Notes under the pieces: generated by a model
Told to the model about the DNA's origin: nothing
The model's input: only the letters and a program-made list of their open reading frames with translations
Database searches by the model: none
Source: Cristatella mucedo
Taxonomy: Eukaryota; Bryozoa; Phylactolaemata; Cristatellidae
Length of the DNA: 64,000 bases
Direction of reading: 5' to 3'
NCBI GenBank assembly: GCA_009760855.2
Contig: WPIO01000009.1
Span: 3,531,001-3,595,000, forward strand
Part shown: piece after piece, positions 32,401 through 42,709 of the stretch
Position numbering within the stretch: the stretch's first letter is position 1
Layout of the letters: every line of letters begins with the position of its first letter
Position numbers and translations under genes: made by a program

Positions 32401-35400
32401 TGGGTAAGAATTTCATATAGTTTTCAGCCGGAGGGACCTAAACGTGACTGACAGAACGTTGAAGTCGATAGCGCTGCTGGATGGGGAGATAGTGAAGGTC
32501 GGGGATGAATGGAGAGCTACGTTTTCTTTTACGTTCACTCAAGACGAGCCTTGCGGTCCCTAATAGCCCCTTCGAAGTTCCTCTCTACATGTGTTTTCTT
32601 TCTTTTCCTCAGTTCTCATTGTGCAGTGCGCATGAAATGCGTAATATTCCGCTGGCCGCATTCTTTAATGCGGTTTTTTCCTGAAAAATGCCTACCTACC
32701 AAGCGAAGGACAGTGGACTTCCATTATACTGAATTCTGTTATTGCAAACTTCTTAATATAAATATCCATTTCTTCCTCCTTGGCTCAACTCATATCTCCG
32801 TCAGCATAAAGCGCTCTAGCTATAGCAAATACGCTTACATGAATCTCCCGGATATAAAAAATCTAACCAGCAGCCGTTGGATCCCAGCTGAGATCCGCGG
32901 CTCTAAATGTAACCAGCTTCGCTGTTTTTCTTTAGGGAACTCGGCGATTCTGATAAACTCTTTAAACTCGAAAGATCGAGATACAGTGAAAAATCACGTG
33001 GCATTTCCCACTTTTCATTGGGCTTGCAATGTTAAAATCTTATAATACTTGAATTTATTGAAACCTCAAGTCTGAAGAGCTTGTATAAGCCTAGGTCTGG
33101 AAAGTCGCATATCTTGAACCATTGACCTTTGCATGATTTTTCTTGTCCGATAGTCTCTGAATTGTGTCACGCTGTTGAAAACCTACTAGTTGATTAACTG
33201 TGAAGTGCAGTGACGAGAAGAAATGCATTTTGAAACCGTGCTCAAAAGCTTCCTAATCGCCTTGGGGTTAGGGCCAATTACAGATGGAGAAAGCAGCGGT
33301 CAGGGGTCAGATGCGTAGGGGCTAGGTGGCGGTGCACTCAGTGCTCCGTCCGAGCTCAGTGATATGTCGGATTGACCGACCGAGCATAAGCAGCTACGTC
33401 ACTAGCCGAAACTCCGAACGCAGGTATCGGTGGATCTTTTTGAAAATACGCGTCTCGTCACAGCTCGCCAACGTCGAGCAGGCATCGAGGGAGGCGTGGC
33501 TTTGGCTTCGCTCCGTACCCAGCGGCCACGCTAAGCCACTTACGAATACTTGTCTTTACAAAAATACTAGCTGATTCAACAGCCTGGTTTGTATAGCGAC
33601 ATAGGAGCCTTTAATGCTATCACCACCGCTTGCAGCTGCATTAAAGGATCGCCCACCTCAAGATTCGAACCCACGACCTCGGTACCGAGGTCGTGGGTTC
33701 GAGAATGGGCCCGAGGTCGTGAAAAGCAATAGCCTTACCGAGAAAGCCATCACGTGTGAACAAAAAAAAACTTGCTCACTGCTTGTGCCGTAAAGAATAA
33801 AGCCGCCGCTAAACCGCCCACCATTCGCGATATTAAAAATCTGTAGATACTAAATAATAGATTAAATAATTATTATTTCCTGCTACTTTGATGCCTGCTT
33901 GTCACACCGCAACTTGTTTCTTCGCGAACTACGGTTTAAAACGAGCTCCCAACGAGCTTTTTACCCGGTCCCGAGTATATGCCATCACCGGAGTCCGCGT
34001 CGCCTGAGGTTCTCTTCTTCATGGCAGTCAAAAAACTGAAGGATCTTGTCCCTAAGCGCTCTTCGTATCGCAATCAAAGAAGACAACGAGTCCTCTGGAC
34101 CCTATTCCCACTGTCCTGCTCCTATTTTGCATTGATCTGCTACTGCCATGCATAGCTAACATCATTAATGTCATTAGCCTCAGGTCATGTCCCAGCACCT
34201 TTCAAAAAAGCTGTAGTCAGGCCTCTCCTCAAGAAAGCAACACTAGACCAAGAGAACTTGAGCAACTATCGCCCAGTCTCCCTTACCATTTATATCAAAG
34301 ACACTGGAATGGGTCGTGGCAGACCAGCTGAACTCATATGTCGAAACCTCACACCTTGCTTGTAAGTTCCAGTCTGGCTTTAGAGCTAATCACTCCACAG
34401 AGTCAGCATTGCTTAGGGTATACAACGACCTACTTAGGAATGCAGACATGGGTAGAGTGTCTCTGCTTGCTTTGCTCGATCTTTCGGCAGCTTTTGACAC
34501 AATCGATCACAAAGTTCTTCTAGAGCGCCTCTCATCTCGCCCGGGCATCACTGGCACTGCTCTGCAGTGGTTCAGGTCCTATCTCAGTGAGAGACTCCAG
34601 AGTATTGACGTGAATGGACAAAGATCATCTGAAGTACCTCTGAAATATGGAGTACCTCAGGGCTCCGTGCTAGGTCCGATTCTTTTCACGGTTTATACTC
34701 TGCCTCTTGCTGATGTGATTGCCAAGCACAATCTAGGCTTTCACTTCTATGCGGATGACACTCAGTTGTACCTTTGCTTTGATCCCTTCCAGCCTTCGAG
34801 CACCTCAAATTCTCTAAACTCACTTGCTGCATGCATTGATGACATCCGCACATGGATGGAAGCAAATTTTCTAAAACTAAACGATGACAAAACTAACTTA
34901 CTAGTTATGGGCAAACCCAGTGTGATTCAGAAATTGGAAAGGCTGACGCTCAAAATCGGCTCTGCCAGCATATCTCCTGTCGAATCATCTCGAAATCTAG
35001 GTGCCATATTCCAAAGCGACCTCTCGTTAGACGATCATATCAGCTCTACGATTAAATCTGCCTATTTTCAGCTTCATAATATTGCTGAAATTCGGGCTTG
35101 TTTAGATAAGGATACCACGTCTAAGTTGGTCCATGCGTTCGTGACATCTCGTCTCGACTTCTGCAACTCACTGCTTACTGGCCTACCAGCATGTGTGATC
35201 AGGCGATTGGAGCTGGTGCAAAACTCGGCAGCTAGACTTGTCTGTCGTGAGCGTCGCAGTGGCCACATTACTCCACTTCTCGCCGACCTGCACTGGCTAC
35301 CAGTCAGGCAACGGATTGACTTCAAGGTTTTGTCTCTCACTTTTAGGTCCCTTCATTATATGGCTCCAGCCTATCTTTCATATATACTACCCCACCAGGC

Positions 35401-37398
35401 CAAGCATCGTACCACCTGCTTTTCGGAATCCAACAGTCTAGAAATACCTCGTACAAACCTTAAATCCTTTGGAGACCGTGCATTTAGTTCATATGCTCCC
35501 AAAGCCTGGAACTCCCTCCCGACCTGCGTCAGAACATCCCCTGACCTGACCACATTTAAAAGGAACCTAAAAACACACCTATTTAGGACAGCATTTAGTG
35601 GGTCCCTGTGATTCGTCCTTGGTGGGCTTATGCGTGCTGACACTGTGCATGCTGCCACTAACCACATTTGCATGCTGACCCTGTGCGTGTCACCCCTAAC
35701 CATATTATTCATTTCGTTTGTTTTTCAAGCATGATTTTACTTACCATTCAATTGCATTTCACTTTACAGCAAATGTAAAGCGCCTAGAGGGAGATTAAGT
35801 TCTCTGAGGGCGCTTTATCAAGTGAATTATTATTATTATTATTATCAGACGAATAAACATGTACTCGCATGTCGAGTCTTTGGTGGCGTCAACCACCTGC
35901 GTCCTTACATACCCTTTGAAATTGATAAAGTGGAGCCATGTAAATCCTTTGAATTTCATAATCGATGAAATCGACGGCAGCATGTAAAACACCCTGGCGA
36001 CCGCAAAATGCTGCGCGGTTGCTATGGAAGCGGGGTGGATGAGGCGACGCATTAAGCGAACGATGTATTGGCAAGCGTTCGTGAATGTTTTCGCTTCGGT
36101 AGCTCGTTAGTAAACTCCTCGGCTCTCTTCATCTCTAACGTGTATAAACTGTGAGTGGCGTGTATAAATGTAACGTTTATAAATGCTCGCTGGAGCATTT
36201 TAAAGTTTGCTTGCCATTCATCGGCTATCGGTATGACGCTCTAAGACGCCGAGTGGATTCCTCTGTGCCTCGGCAGCTTTCAATTTGTAAATTTTTATTC
36301 AGTGCCTTTTTTCAGATATTGACAAACGATGGCAAGTGGGCTTCCTTTATCAAGGAAGTTCTGCAGAAAGGCTTGTTCATCATTCGAGACGCCCCGAGGA
36401 GGCGAGGCGTCGGCGAAGCGCTGCTCAACGAAAGGAAGCTCATGTGGCGCGACTCGCACTACGGGTGAGCGCCGCCGCCGCCGCCGCCGCCGAGCACGCC
36501 TGCCACGCCTGCCACGCCTGCCACGCCTGCATTAGTACAGATCAGCTGTAGAGCGGTCAAGTAAATGCTACCGTTCCTCGGAATACTGTAGCAATATTTT
36601 TCATTCAAAAACCTCCGAAGAACCAAAGTTCACAGAGGCAAGACGCGAATAGGGAATGCGACGGTACTCGCGGTGCGCCGTGCATCAAAGGGAGAGTAGT
36701 CTTGCCACCTCCGTTGCATCGGCTTGCACTAAGTACTTGCTGTATCTCGGCTCGCACGCTACGGCTCGCGAGAGTGCTGCTTATTCTTAGCTGCTCGCCT
36801 AGCTTAGTGAAGCGGCAGATCGCACGCCTTTGGGCTTTTTCAGCGAATTCTTTGAAGTAAACGTCAAAGAAAATCCGGTCAACTTGATGAACACGACCGA
36901 TAGACTAGAGCTGCACACCGACTATCCCTATTATGACTACTCTCCTGGGGTATGTGCGCGGCGTTCCTGCACGGAAGTTCCTGCGGAAGCAGAGCAGTCA
37001 AGATCTTGAACGTGCACGCCACTGCTGCTGCATGGCTCCCGCATGGCCGTCTGAGTCTGGCGCGTCAGTCTGATTTGCAGCTAGTCTACAGATATTTAGC
37101 TCGCAGCCCGACTTGGCGTCGCCGCGTGCGTCGCGTGATTTGGTGCGCTTTTTTTCAGCCACGTTTATACCCGAAACTAGCCTATAACCGTGAAAGAAAT
37201 CACGCCAAACTCCGACTTTGCTTTGCAAGGCGGACCTGAGTGTCCGCAGACCTAGTTCCGGCGACAGAGACTCGCTGTCGATGAGTCTCTCTAGTGCGAC
37301 GCAGAATTAAATTATCCGCTCTAGATCTTTCTCGTTGCTGCTCACCACGACGGAGAGCAGCCGTGGAGGTCGTTGGAATGTCATAACGGCGCCTGCGT

Positions 37399-37482
<84 letters not shown>

Positions 37483-40400
37483 AGGCGGGACGGCTGCAAC
37501 GCCGTTGCCATGGCGTCGCTTTCTCGCCCGCTAAACTCAAGCGAACTGCTCTGTCTGTGCTGCAGGTGCAGTGGCTGCATTGCATTAAGCAATCCGAGAT
37601 AGGAGGAGAGTCGGAGTTGAGCGACGGCTTCAACGCCGCCGAGCAGCTGCGAAAGCGAGACGCGGCGGCGTTCGACACGCTGTGCCGCGTGCCATTCGAC
37701 TACAACGACATCGGGGTCGAACAGAGCTGCGGTGGATTTTACCTCGCCACGAGAAGGCCCGTACTGAAGTAAGCGGCGCACCGCGGGCAACTATATCGGC
37801 TGTGGCTTATGTTAGTGCCGACGTGGTGGCGGCAAGTCTGCTCGCACGTCCGGTCGGTCGCCACTATCGAATTACCAAAGCTCTAGCCTTGACCGACGCG
37901 CTCGTTTCGCGGCGGCGGCGCGTAGGCGGTGCATGGTCTAGGTCATGGCTATGGAGGACAGATGACATTTGAAAATACACTTTTAAAATATCGAGCGATA
38001 TAAAAAATAGATAATTATGAATTTTGAAGCAAAGTAAAGACTGCCTCAGCAGAAGAGAAGAATACGCTAAAATGTTCATCGATTTCGAGTGGAATTAATC
38101 TTTCTTTTTGACTCTTGGGCGCCACGCTAAGAAACCCTCAGTCAATGCGGCCCTGCGTGCATTCCTTACTCACCGCTCGCTGGAAATTTCGAACTAGCTA
38201 CCGGCATGCAACTCGCGGGCGTTTCGCGGGCGGAGCAACTGCTTTCGCTAACGACGCGGGTGCATGTTCCGAAGAGGAGATCCGCGCTCATGTCATGGCT
38301 AGGTTTGCGGCGACGGTTCTCGCTTAGCGAATGGCACGTTCACGTCGTTCGATCTACTTTCGCTTTGCAGCTAGAGCAGCGGTGAGCAGCTTCGCGGGCG
38401 CTCCGCCACGTTAGGCGATCGATATCATCGCGATTGATATTATTAGACGATCGATGTCATAAGGCGATCGATATCATCGATCACATGAGGCACATCGATC
38501 GCGATATTGCAATGATAGCTTCCGATTCTCCAAGATTACTAAACATTTTAATAAAAATACTCGCTTACTCAACAGCCTCTTTTGTATAAAGACAGCAGGG
38601 CCTTTATGGCTATCACCACCACTTGCAGCGGCAATAAGGGATCGCCCACCACAGGATTCGAACCCACGACCTCGGGACCGAGGTCGTGAAAAGCAACCGC
38701 CTTACCTAGTGTGCCATCGCGGCTCACCAGATACACAGTAGGACAGGAGGGGCAGCCAGGAATTGGCACTGTGCGAAGGCTCAGTATAAACGAGGCGACA
38801 TTTTGTGGGCGTTTAGTGCTGGGTCCGAAATTCTGAGCTCGTCTTATTACCTGCGGATGCCATTACGTTTCTGCTACGCAGTTGGCAGCCCTAGATTTTT
38901 TGATCTCTCTCGCTTAGTGTCTTCCGCTAAAGGGGCTCAGAGTGACAGTCTCAGAGTCCGCGGTAACGCGGCAAGCGCAAAGGCCGAAGCTCGAGCATCG
39001 AGCTCCAGCTCCAGCTTCTCCAGCAACTTCTTGCTTCTCGAAACTTTCGAGTGCTGGCGCCAAGGCTTCCTGCGACGCTCACCACGTGACACGCTCGCGT
39101 ACGCACCACTTCACGCTCGCACCGTAGCTTGGGGAGTCCTCTCAATCCACAGTCGCACCTGCGCGTCATAGCGAGCAGTCTATTCGATGACGTACAAATT
39201 TCGCGCCGTTCCGCTACCCGGAAATCATCTGCATCGCGCTCGCTTTGATCCACAGACTGGATGCCGAGGGGAAAGTGGACGAAATAAACTACAACAACAT
39301 GACTCGCTCCAATTACCTCAACGTGTCTCTTGAAGAGGCAGAGAAGCTGTATGCGGCAATGCAGGCCTACTACGACCTCTTGTATGATCCTGCAAACATC
39401 ATACGATTCAGACTCAAGGAGGGTAAGGATTTCAACGCACGCTACTGTCTGCAGCGCTTTTTGCCGTTTTAAGCCTAACTTCTCGCGTCTTCTAGCCGTC
39501 TAGCCGTCGGTCTTGTCCACCGTCCGACTAACAATGAACTGGCCAATCCGTTCGGCGTGGCTGGGCTCTCCTTGTCGGCAGAGAGCGATGCGTGGGCGCT
39601 TACCGGATTCGCGAAACTGGAGGAGTTCCGAGCCGAGCCGGGTGGCTCGGCTCGGAACTCCGGACGTCGGCGTTGGGAGGGGCTTTCTTATCCGGAAGCC
39701 TGCTTTCCAGCCGTTGGCCGTCCAGGCGTTGGGAGGGGCTTTACGCAACGACAACTACTCTCCAACTGCCGACCATGGCACATCTTTTTCAGCGGTCCTG
39801 AACTGCTACTTCTATGCTACTCACTACCTCAACTGCTCTCCTGACTCTGCTATGCTTCCCACTTTCTCTTTGTTGCTTGAGACGAAGTCTGTTGGCTACC
39901 GAATGCGTACCAAAAGCCGCTTAGGCTGTGAGTGCGCTATACAAAACTCTCTTGCGTAACACCCACATGGTCTTTATGACTTTGTAGAGTTACTGACGGA
40001 AGAGCTGGTTTGGTCTAGCGGTTAAGGTGCTCGCCCCGACCAAGGTCTGACTGAGGTCGTGGGCTCCTCGAGCACCGAGGCACATGTGAAGCGCCTGAAT
40101 AGAGATTAAGTTCTTTTGGGGCGCTATATAAATGAATTACATTATATTATTAGGCAAGTTTGAAACCTTAAATGCACGCTCTCTTCGTCACCACGCCGCA
40201 CGCCTATATCCGTCCTATGAATTGAGAGCGGCGCGTCTAACGTACATGCAAGCTCTCTCTCTCTCTCTCCACACGTTCGAAATTCTATTGTTTACTGCGC
40301 AGCTATCAGGTACAGCCGACATTGAAAGCCGGCTTGGACGCGCCCGCTACGACGGTCCATCTCGGGCCCAATGGCTGGCCCTGCCCCGACTCTTTGACCC

Positions 40401-41765
40401 CGAGCGAGTCGCTCGCAGTTCGCTTTCTTCGCTTCGAACACGCTCGTCGCTCAATGCCTGAAAAAAAATTGACATTTGAGCGACACGAGTTTAGAGCGAC
40501 TCGCCTGCGCGTTAGCACCCCCCCCCCTGGTCGTTTCTCGATGCGACAGTGACGACACCGACATAACAGCGACGGTGAGTCGGCTGGTTGACTTCGAAGA
40601 GATGCGGCGGCTAGAGATGCCGCCTCTCTGCGCCCGTAGCCTCGTGTTGCGCATTGCCCCGACGATTGTGACGCTTGTGAGAGCGAGGGCCGGGTACTTG
40701 CGCCGGTCGATTATTGCGTCCGTCAGACTGGCACACTTATTCGTCGAAAGACTTCCTACCAGTGTGGCGAAAGGAGGCGTTTTCTCGGCGCCGCACTGCG
40801 CTAGCTTAACTGCATCTCTGTGCGTCACCCACCGTAGTAGCCGTGCACTACGCTCGGTTCGCGTCACTCCTCAGCGGCTGGCTGAACATTCGCGGCTTCA
40901 CTCCGACTGACTACTGGCTGCGACGAGTCAAGCTTTCGAGCGTTCGCTATTGAAAGCTCTCACCCACTCACCCAGTCACCGACCACTTGACCTCGAGTTG
41001 TGTGCGGTTACGCACTGAGCTACGACAGGTCATTGTGAGCTCTCAGAACTTGACCATAACTCGGAATTTTGCCTGCCAACATGGCACTTGGGCAAGGCGA
41101 AGGCCAGGAGGGTGCTCCAAAAAAAGAGTCCTCTCCAGGCCTCGCCAGGCGTGGGTGCATCCTTGCCTGCAAGCAAGATTACGAGATCATCTTTTTTAAG
41201 TTATGGAATCGGAGATTGTGAGTAATATCCGTGGACCAACTTGTGTTATCCTCTCTTTTATACAATACTCCTGCTCGGTCCTTACTACTATTCGCAGAAA
41301 AAATAATATTGTGTAGAGGTTTCCTTGGATTACGTTTCCTTAAAATTGGGTCACCTGGCAACCTACCTCCGCTGAGCTACCGTCGACCCATACGTCGTCG
41401 CCAATACTGCTACTCCTTAAATTGAAGCCTGAAGATTTATCGATCACTTGAAGAATAAAAACTGAGTTTGCCTAGTTTTTTGCCGCACCATCCTAGCTGT
41501 AAGTATGCGTTTGAGCGATGTGCGCAGGTGAAGGATGCCTACTTCCCTTCGAGCTTCGAGGACCGGAGTGTTCGCTCTAGGTGACATCATGGTGTTCAAC
41601 AACCTGCGAGTGCTGCACGGACGCAGCGCGTACAACTACCCAAAGCAAGGTCTGCACGCGAGCCGCTTCCTGGAGGGTTGGTACACCGAGTGGAGCGACA
41701 TGCTGTCGTCATACCGCGTGCACAAGCAGCTGGAGGTCTTCTTTGCGAAGCGGCAAACTCCCTAA
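26973..41765 (+). CDS. BBOX1: Gamma-butyrobetaine dioxygenase-like 2-oxoglutarate oxygenase
   Basis: Eight coding exons: 26973-26979, 28354-28679, 31287-31478, 36316-36464, 36844-36949, 37566-37768, 39256-39422, 41581-41765. Phases agree at every junction and total 444 codons plus stop, against 387 aa for human BBOX1 and 421 for TMLHE. BBOX1 hydroxylates gamma-butyrobetaine to L-carnitine using Fe(II), 2-oxoglutarate and ascorbate. The N-terminal domain shows WLRDAC (74-79) and VKWADGH (120-126). The catalytic domain shows the HTD iron motif (H249, D251), VQWLHCIKQ (261-269), [15 protein letters not shown] with the third iron ligand H396, and SRFLEGWY with the 2-oxoglutarate Arg R412. Motifs such as LHCIKQ and the NNMTR block are closer to BBOX1 than to TMLHE. 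Against remembered human BBOX1, two zinc cysteines become Ser81 and Ser84, and two cage residues differ (F228 for Trp181, N241 for Tyr194), so the substrate may differ. The first exon is inferred from phase and Kozak context only. Confidence 0.9.
27287..27420. repeat. 30-bp minisatellite, 4.5 units
   Basis: Four 30-bp units and a partial fifth (cgtaagctaatggcgtacgg...) in BBOX1-like intron 1. Units alternate at one position (gtagc, gtggc, gtagc, gtggc), so the real period is 60 bp. The frames stay open on both strands. Confidence 0.97.
27421..28353. other. BBOX1-like intron 1, rest
   Basis: No recognisable element apart from a C run at about 27600. Confidence 0.5.
28354..28679 (+). CDS. BBOX1: BBOX1-like exon 2
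   Basis: Acceptor ttttccag, donor TTG|gtacgg. Encodes [17 protein letters not shown]. An earlier donor (CAG|gtcaag, also phase 0) would shorten the N-domain by eight residues; the later one gives spacing nearer BBOX1/TMLHE. Confidence 0.85.
29164..29300 (-). mobile_element. LINE-B 3' tail
   Basis: Reverse of the 17388 and 39892 copies: taatgtaatgtatctccgtc, then gtaactccacaaagtc, tgtatagcgcactcacagcc and gcggctttcggt. The TAATG repeat marks the 3' end. Confidence 0.75.
29430..29515. repeat. AT and TATAGT repeat
   Basis: (TA)n with atatagttata variants in BBOX1-like intron 2. Confidence 0.9.
29516..31286. other. BBOX1-like intron 2, rest
   Basis: Short frames only (30045-30314, 30354-30593), none recognised. 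Confidence 0.5.
31287..31478 (+). CDS. BBOX1: BBOX1-like exon 3
   Basis: Acceptor cattttag, donor GAG|gtaaaa, both phase 0. Encodes [13 protein letters not shown] and the HWGSEMQ motif that parallels YWGSELQ of BBOX1. Confidence 0.92.
31479..33560. other. BBOX1-like intron 3, first part
   Basis: A reverse LINE-A scrap at about 32425-32515 (gagggacctaaacgtgactg). A 178-codon plus frame at 32509-33045 is unrecognised and AT-rich; not called. Confidence 0.45.
33561..33753 (-). mobile_element. SINE-1 copy with expanded palindrome
   Basis: A SINE-1 whose head hairpin has grown into a perfect 38-bp palindrome (33665-33702), followed by a second ccgaggtcgtg. A B-box-like gggttcga now occurs on both strands. 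Confidence 0.9.
33960..35846 (+). mobile_element. LINE-A, longest copy (L2/CR1-like)
   Basis: A 5'-truncated non-LTR retrotransposon in BBOX1-like intron 3. A frameshift near 34285 separates a short frame ([19 protein letters not shown]) from the 431-codon frame at 34316-35611. The latter has reverse transcriptase blocks [51 protein letters not shown] and LVMGKPS, then the family C-terminus [15 protein letters not shown] and [10 protein letters not shown]. The 3'UTR ends in a stem-loop (35778-35815) and (ATT)n. No endonuclease domain is present. Confidence 0.93.
36316..36464 (+). CDS. BBOX1: BBOX1-like exon 4
   Basis: Acceptor ttttttcag, donor GG|gtgagc (phase 2). Encodes [19 protein letters not shown] through DSHYG; Tyr224 aligns with cage residue Tyr177. 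Confidence 0.92.
36476..36533. repeat. (GCC)n plus 9-bp cacgcctgc repeat
   Basis: GCC units then five 9-bp units directly after the exon 4 donor, within the short intron 4. Confidence 0.9.
36844..36949 (+). CDS. BBOX1: BBOX1-like exon 5 (HTD motif)
   Basis: Acceptor tttttcag, donor GGG|gtatgt. Encodes [11 protein letters not shown] and [15 protein letters not shown] with iron ligands H249 and D251. Confidence 0.94.
37402..37481. repeat. (CT)n microsatellite
   Basis: 80 bp of CT in intron 5, 84 bp before the exon 6 acceptor; a natural but extreme pyrimidine tract. Confidence 0.97.
37566..37768 (+). CDS. BBOX1: BBOX1-like exon 6
   Basis: Acceptor gtgctgcag, donor AA|gtaagc (phase 2). Encodes [22 protein letters not shown] and [10 protein letters not shown]. 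Confidence 0.95.
38412..38510. repeat. GATCGATATCAT repeat cluster
   Basis: Units like aggcgatcgatatcat at 38413, 38446 (variant) and 38462, each internally palindromic, in intron 6. Confidence 0.8.
38551..38729 (-). mobile_element. SINE-1 copy
   Basis: Full-length with intact head hairpin cacgacctcgggaccgaggtcgtg and B-box, in BBOX1-like intron 6. Confidence 0.9.
39256..39422 (+). CDS. BBOX1: BBOX1-like exon 7
   Basis: Acceptor gatccacag, donor GAGG|gtaagg (phase 1). Encodes [15 protein letters not shown] and [14 protein letters not shown]. Confidence 0.94.
39622..39661. repeat. Perfect 18-bp hairpin, GGGT loop
   Basis: Arms ggagttccgagccgagcc and its exact complement separated by four bases, in intron 7. 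GC-rich and very stable if transcribed. A gttgggaggggcttt motif is duplicated just downstream (about 39672 and 39728). Confidence 0.95.
39727..40001 (+). mobile_element. LINE-B 3' end, uninterrupted
   Basis: Matches 47740-47812 and 47994-48035 (acgacaactactctcc, tgaccatggcacatc, cactacctcaactgct), continuing into the LINE-B tail (gctaccgaatgcgtaccaaa, gtaacacccacatgg). This is the empty-site counterpart of the nested SINE at 47813. Confidence 0.8.
40002..40152 (+). mobile_element. SINE-2 copy
   Basis: Head gctggtttggtctagcggtt, B-box-like region around ggtcgtgggctcctcgagc, then tail aagcgcctgaatagagatta..ggggcgct (40089-40125) and gaattacattatatta. It abuts the LINE-B tail. Confidence 0.88.
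41581..41765 (+). CDS. BBOX1: BBOX1-like exon 8 and stop
   Basis: Acceptor cgctctag. Encodes [18 protein letters not shown] and [13 protein letters not shown], ending at TAA. Carries iron ligand H396 and R412. Confidence 0.95.
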
Positions 41766-41843
41766 GGCTTGTTCCCACCCTATCCAGAGCAGCCATTTTT
41801 TGCAAAGTTTGACCGTATGGTCTCTATAGGTATGGCAGATGGA

Positions 41844-41849
41844 AATAAA
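41844..41849 (+). terminator. Polyadenylation signal AATAAA
   Basis: AATAAA 79 bp after the BBOX1-like stop codon, a plausible end for a short 3'UTR. Confidence 0.6.
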
Positions 41850-42404
41850 TAAGGAGAAGAACCGTCACGTTGGTGCTTCATCTTCTGCGTGGAGTTTGGA
41901 GCCTGACAATATTGCATCTGGCAATTGTATTGTATTCACTCGATCAAATCTGCGTATGCGCAGTTCACATGAATTTGTATTGGGTTGCACGCTATCAATC
42001 GAACTGAAGCGAAGGGGAACTAAGAAATAGTCCTGACCTTTAAGCTGCCAGGAACTCAGAGCAAGGAATTCAACTTGGATAGAAATCGAGCCATGCCTTA
42101 GTGCTGCCTTGTACGCGATGCACTTTATCACTAAAAAAAAGGGTAAAACACCGGTTAAATACAACGCTCACATGGGCACATCAAACCTAACTATCACTAC
42201 TTTCTAGTACTCCGCAGAGTCTGCACTGCTACACTATTGCATATGACCTTCTCAGGAGTATTACTTAAGTAGAGCCTCTGCTAGAATCGTTGGAGTTATC
42301 AACGTTGCTCGATACCATTTGTAATCGAGTTCTTTTTTGAGAATACATTATCACACCTCGGCATCGCAGATATACGACAGTGGTTTATGTTCTAGCTAAG
42401 AGGC

Positions 42405-42697
42405 ACATCTCGGAGCAGTGGTAAGGGCCGGGGGGGGCAATTGCCCCCTCTCCCCCCCCCCCCTAGACAGAGGGAAGTACCTACATCGTGGGGGAAATTT
42501 CCCCAGGATGGTGCAGGAGGTGCAGGAGCAGAAAAGAAAGAAGATGTGACGACGAAAGAAGCGAAAAGAAGGCGTCGAATAGATTAGCCAGTAGTTTTTT
42601 TTCATGAACTGTATTTATGTGGTACCCATTTCACTAATTCTGCAGAAGTCTGGAGCTCCCTTGTTCCAGCATGAAAATCTTGGATCCGCCCCTGTCT
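42405..42697. mobile_element. DNA transposon remnant
   Basis: Starts gcagtggtaagggccggggg and ends atcttggatccgcccctgtc, imperfect inverted ends with G/C runs. Same terminal style as 19184 and 21303. No coding capacity. Confidence 0.45.
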
Positions 42698-42709
42698 CAA
42701 AGGGTAGAT

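Noticed and set aside
32509-33045. 178-codon plus frame in BBOX1-like intron 3
   Set aside because: No domain, AT-rich, no splice signals that fit.
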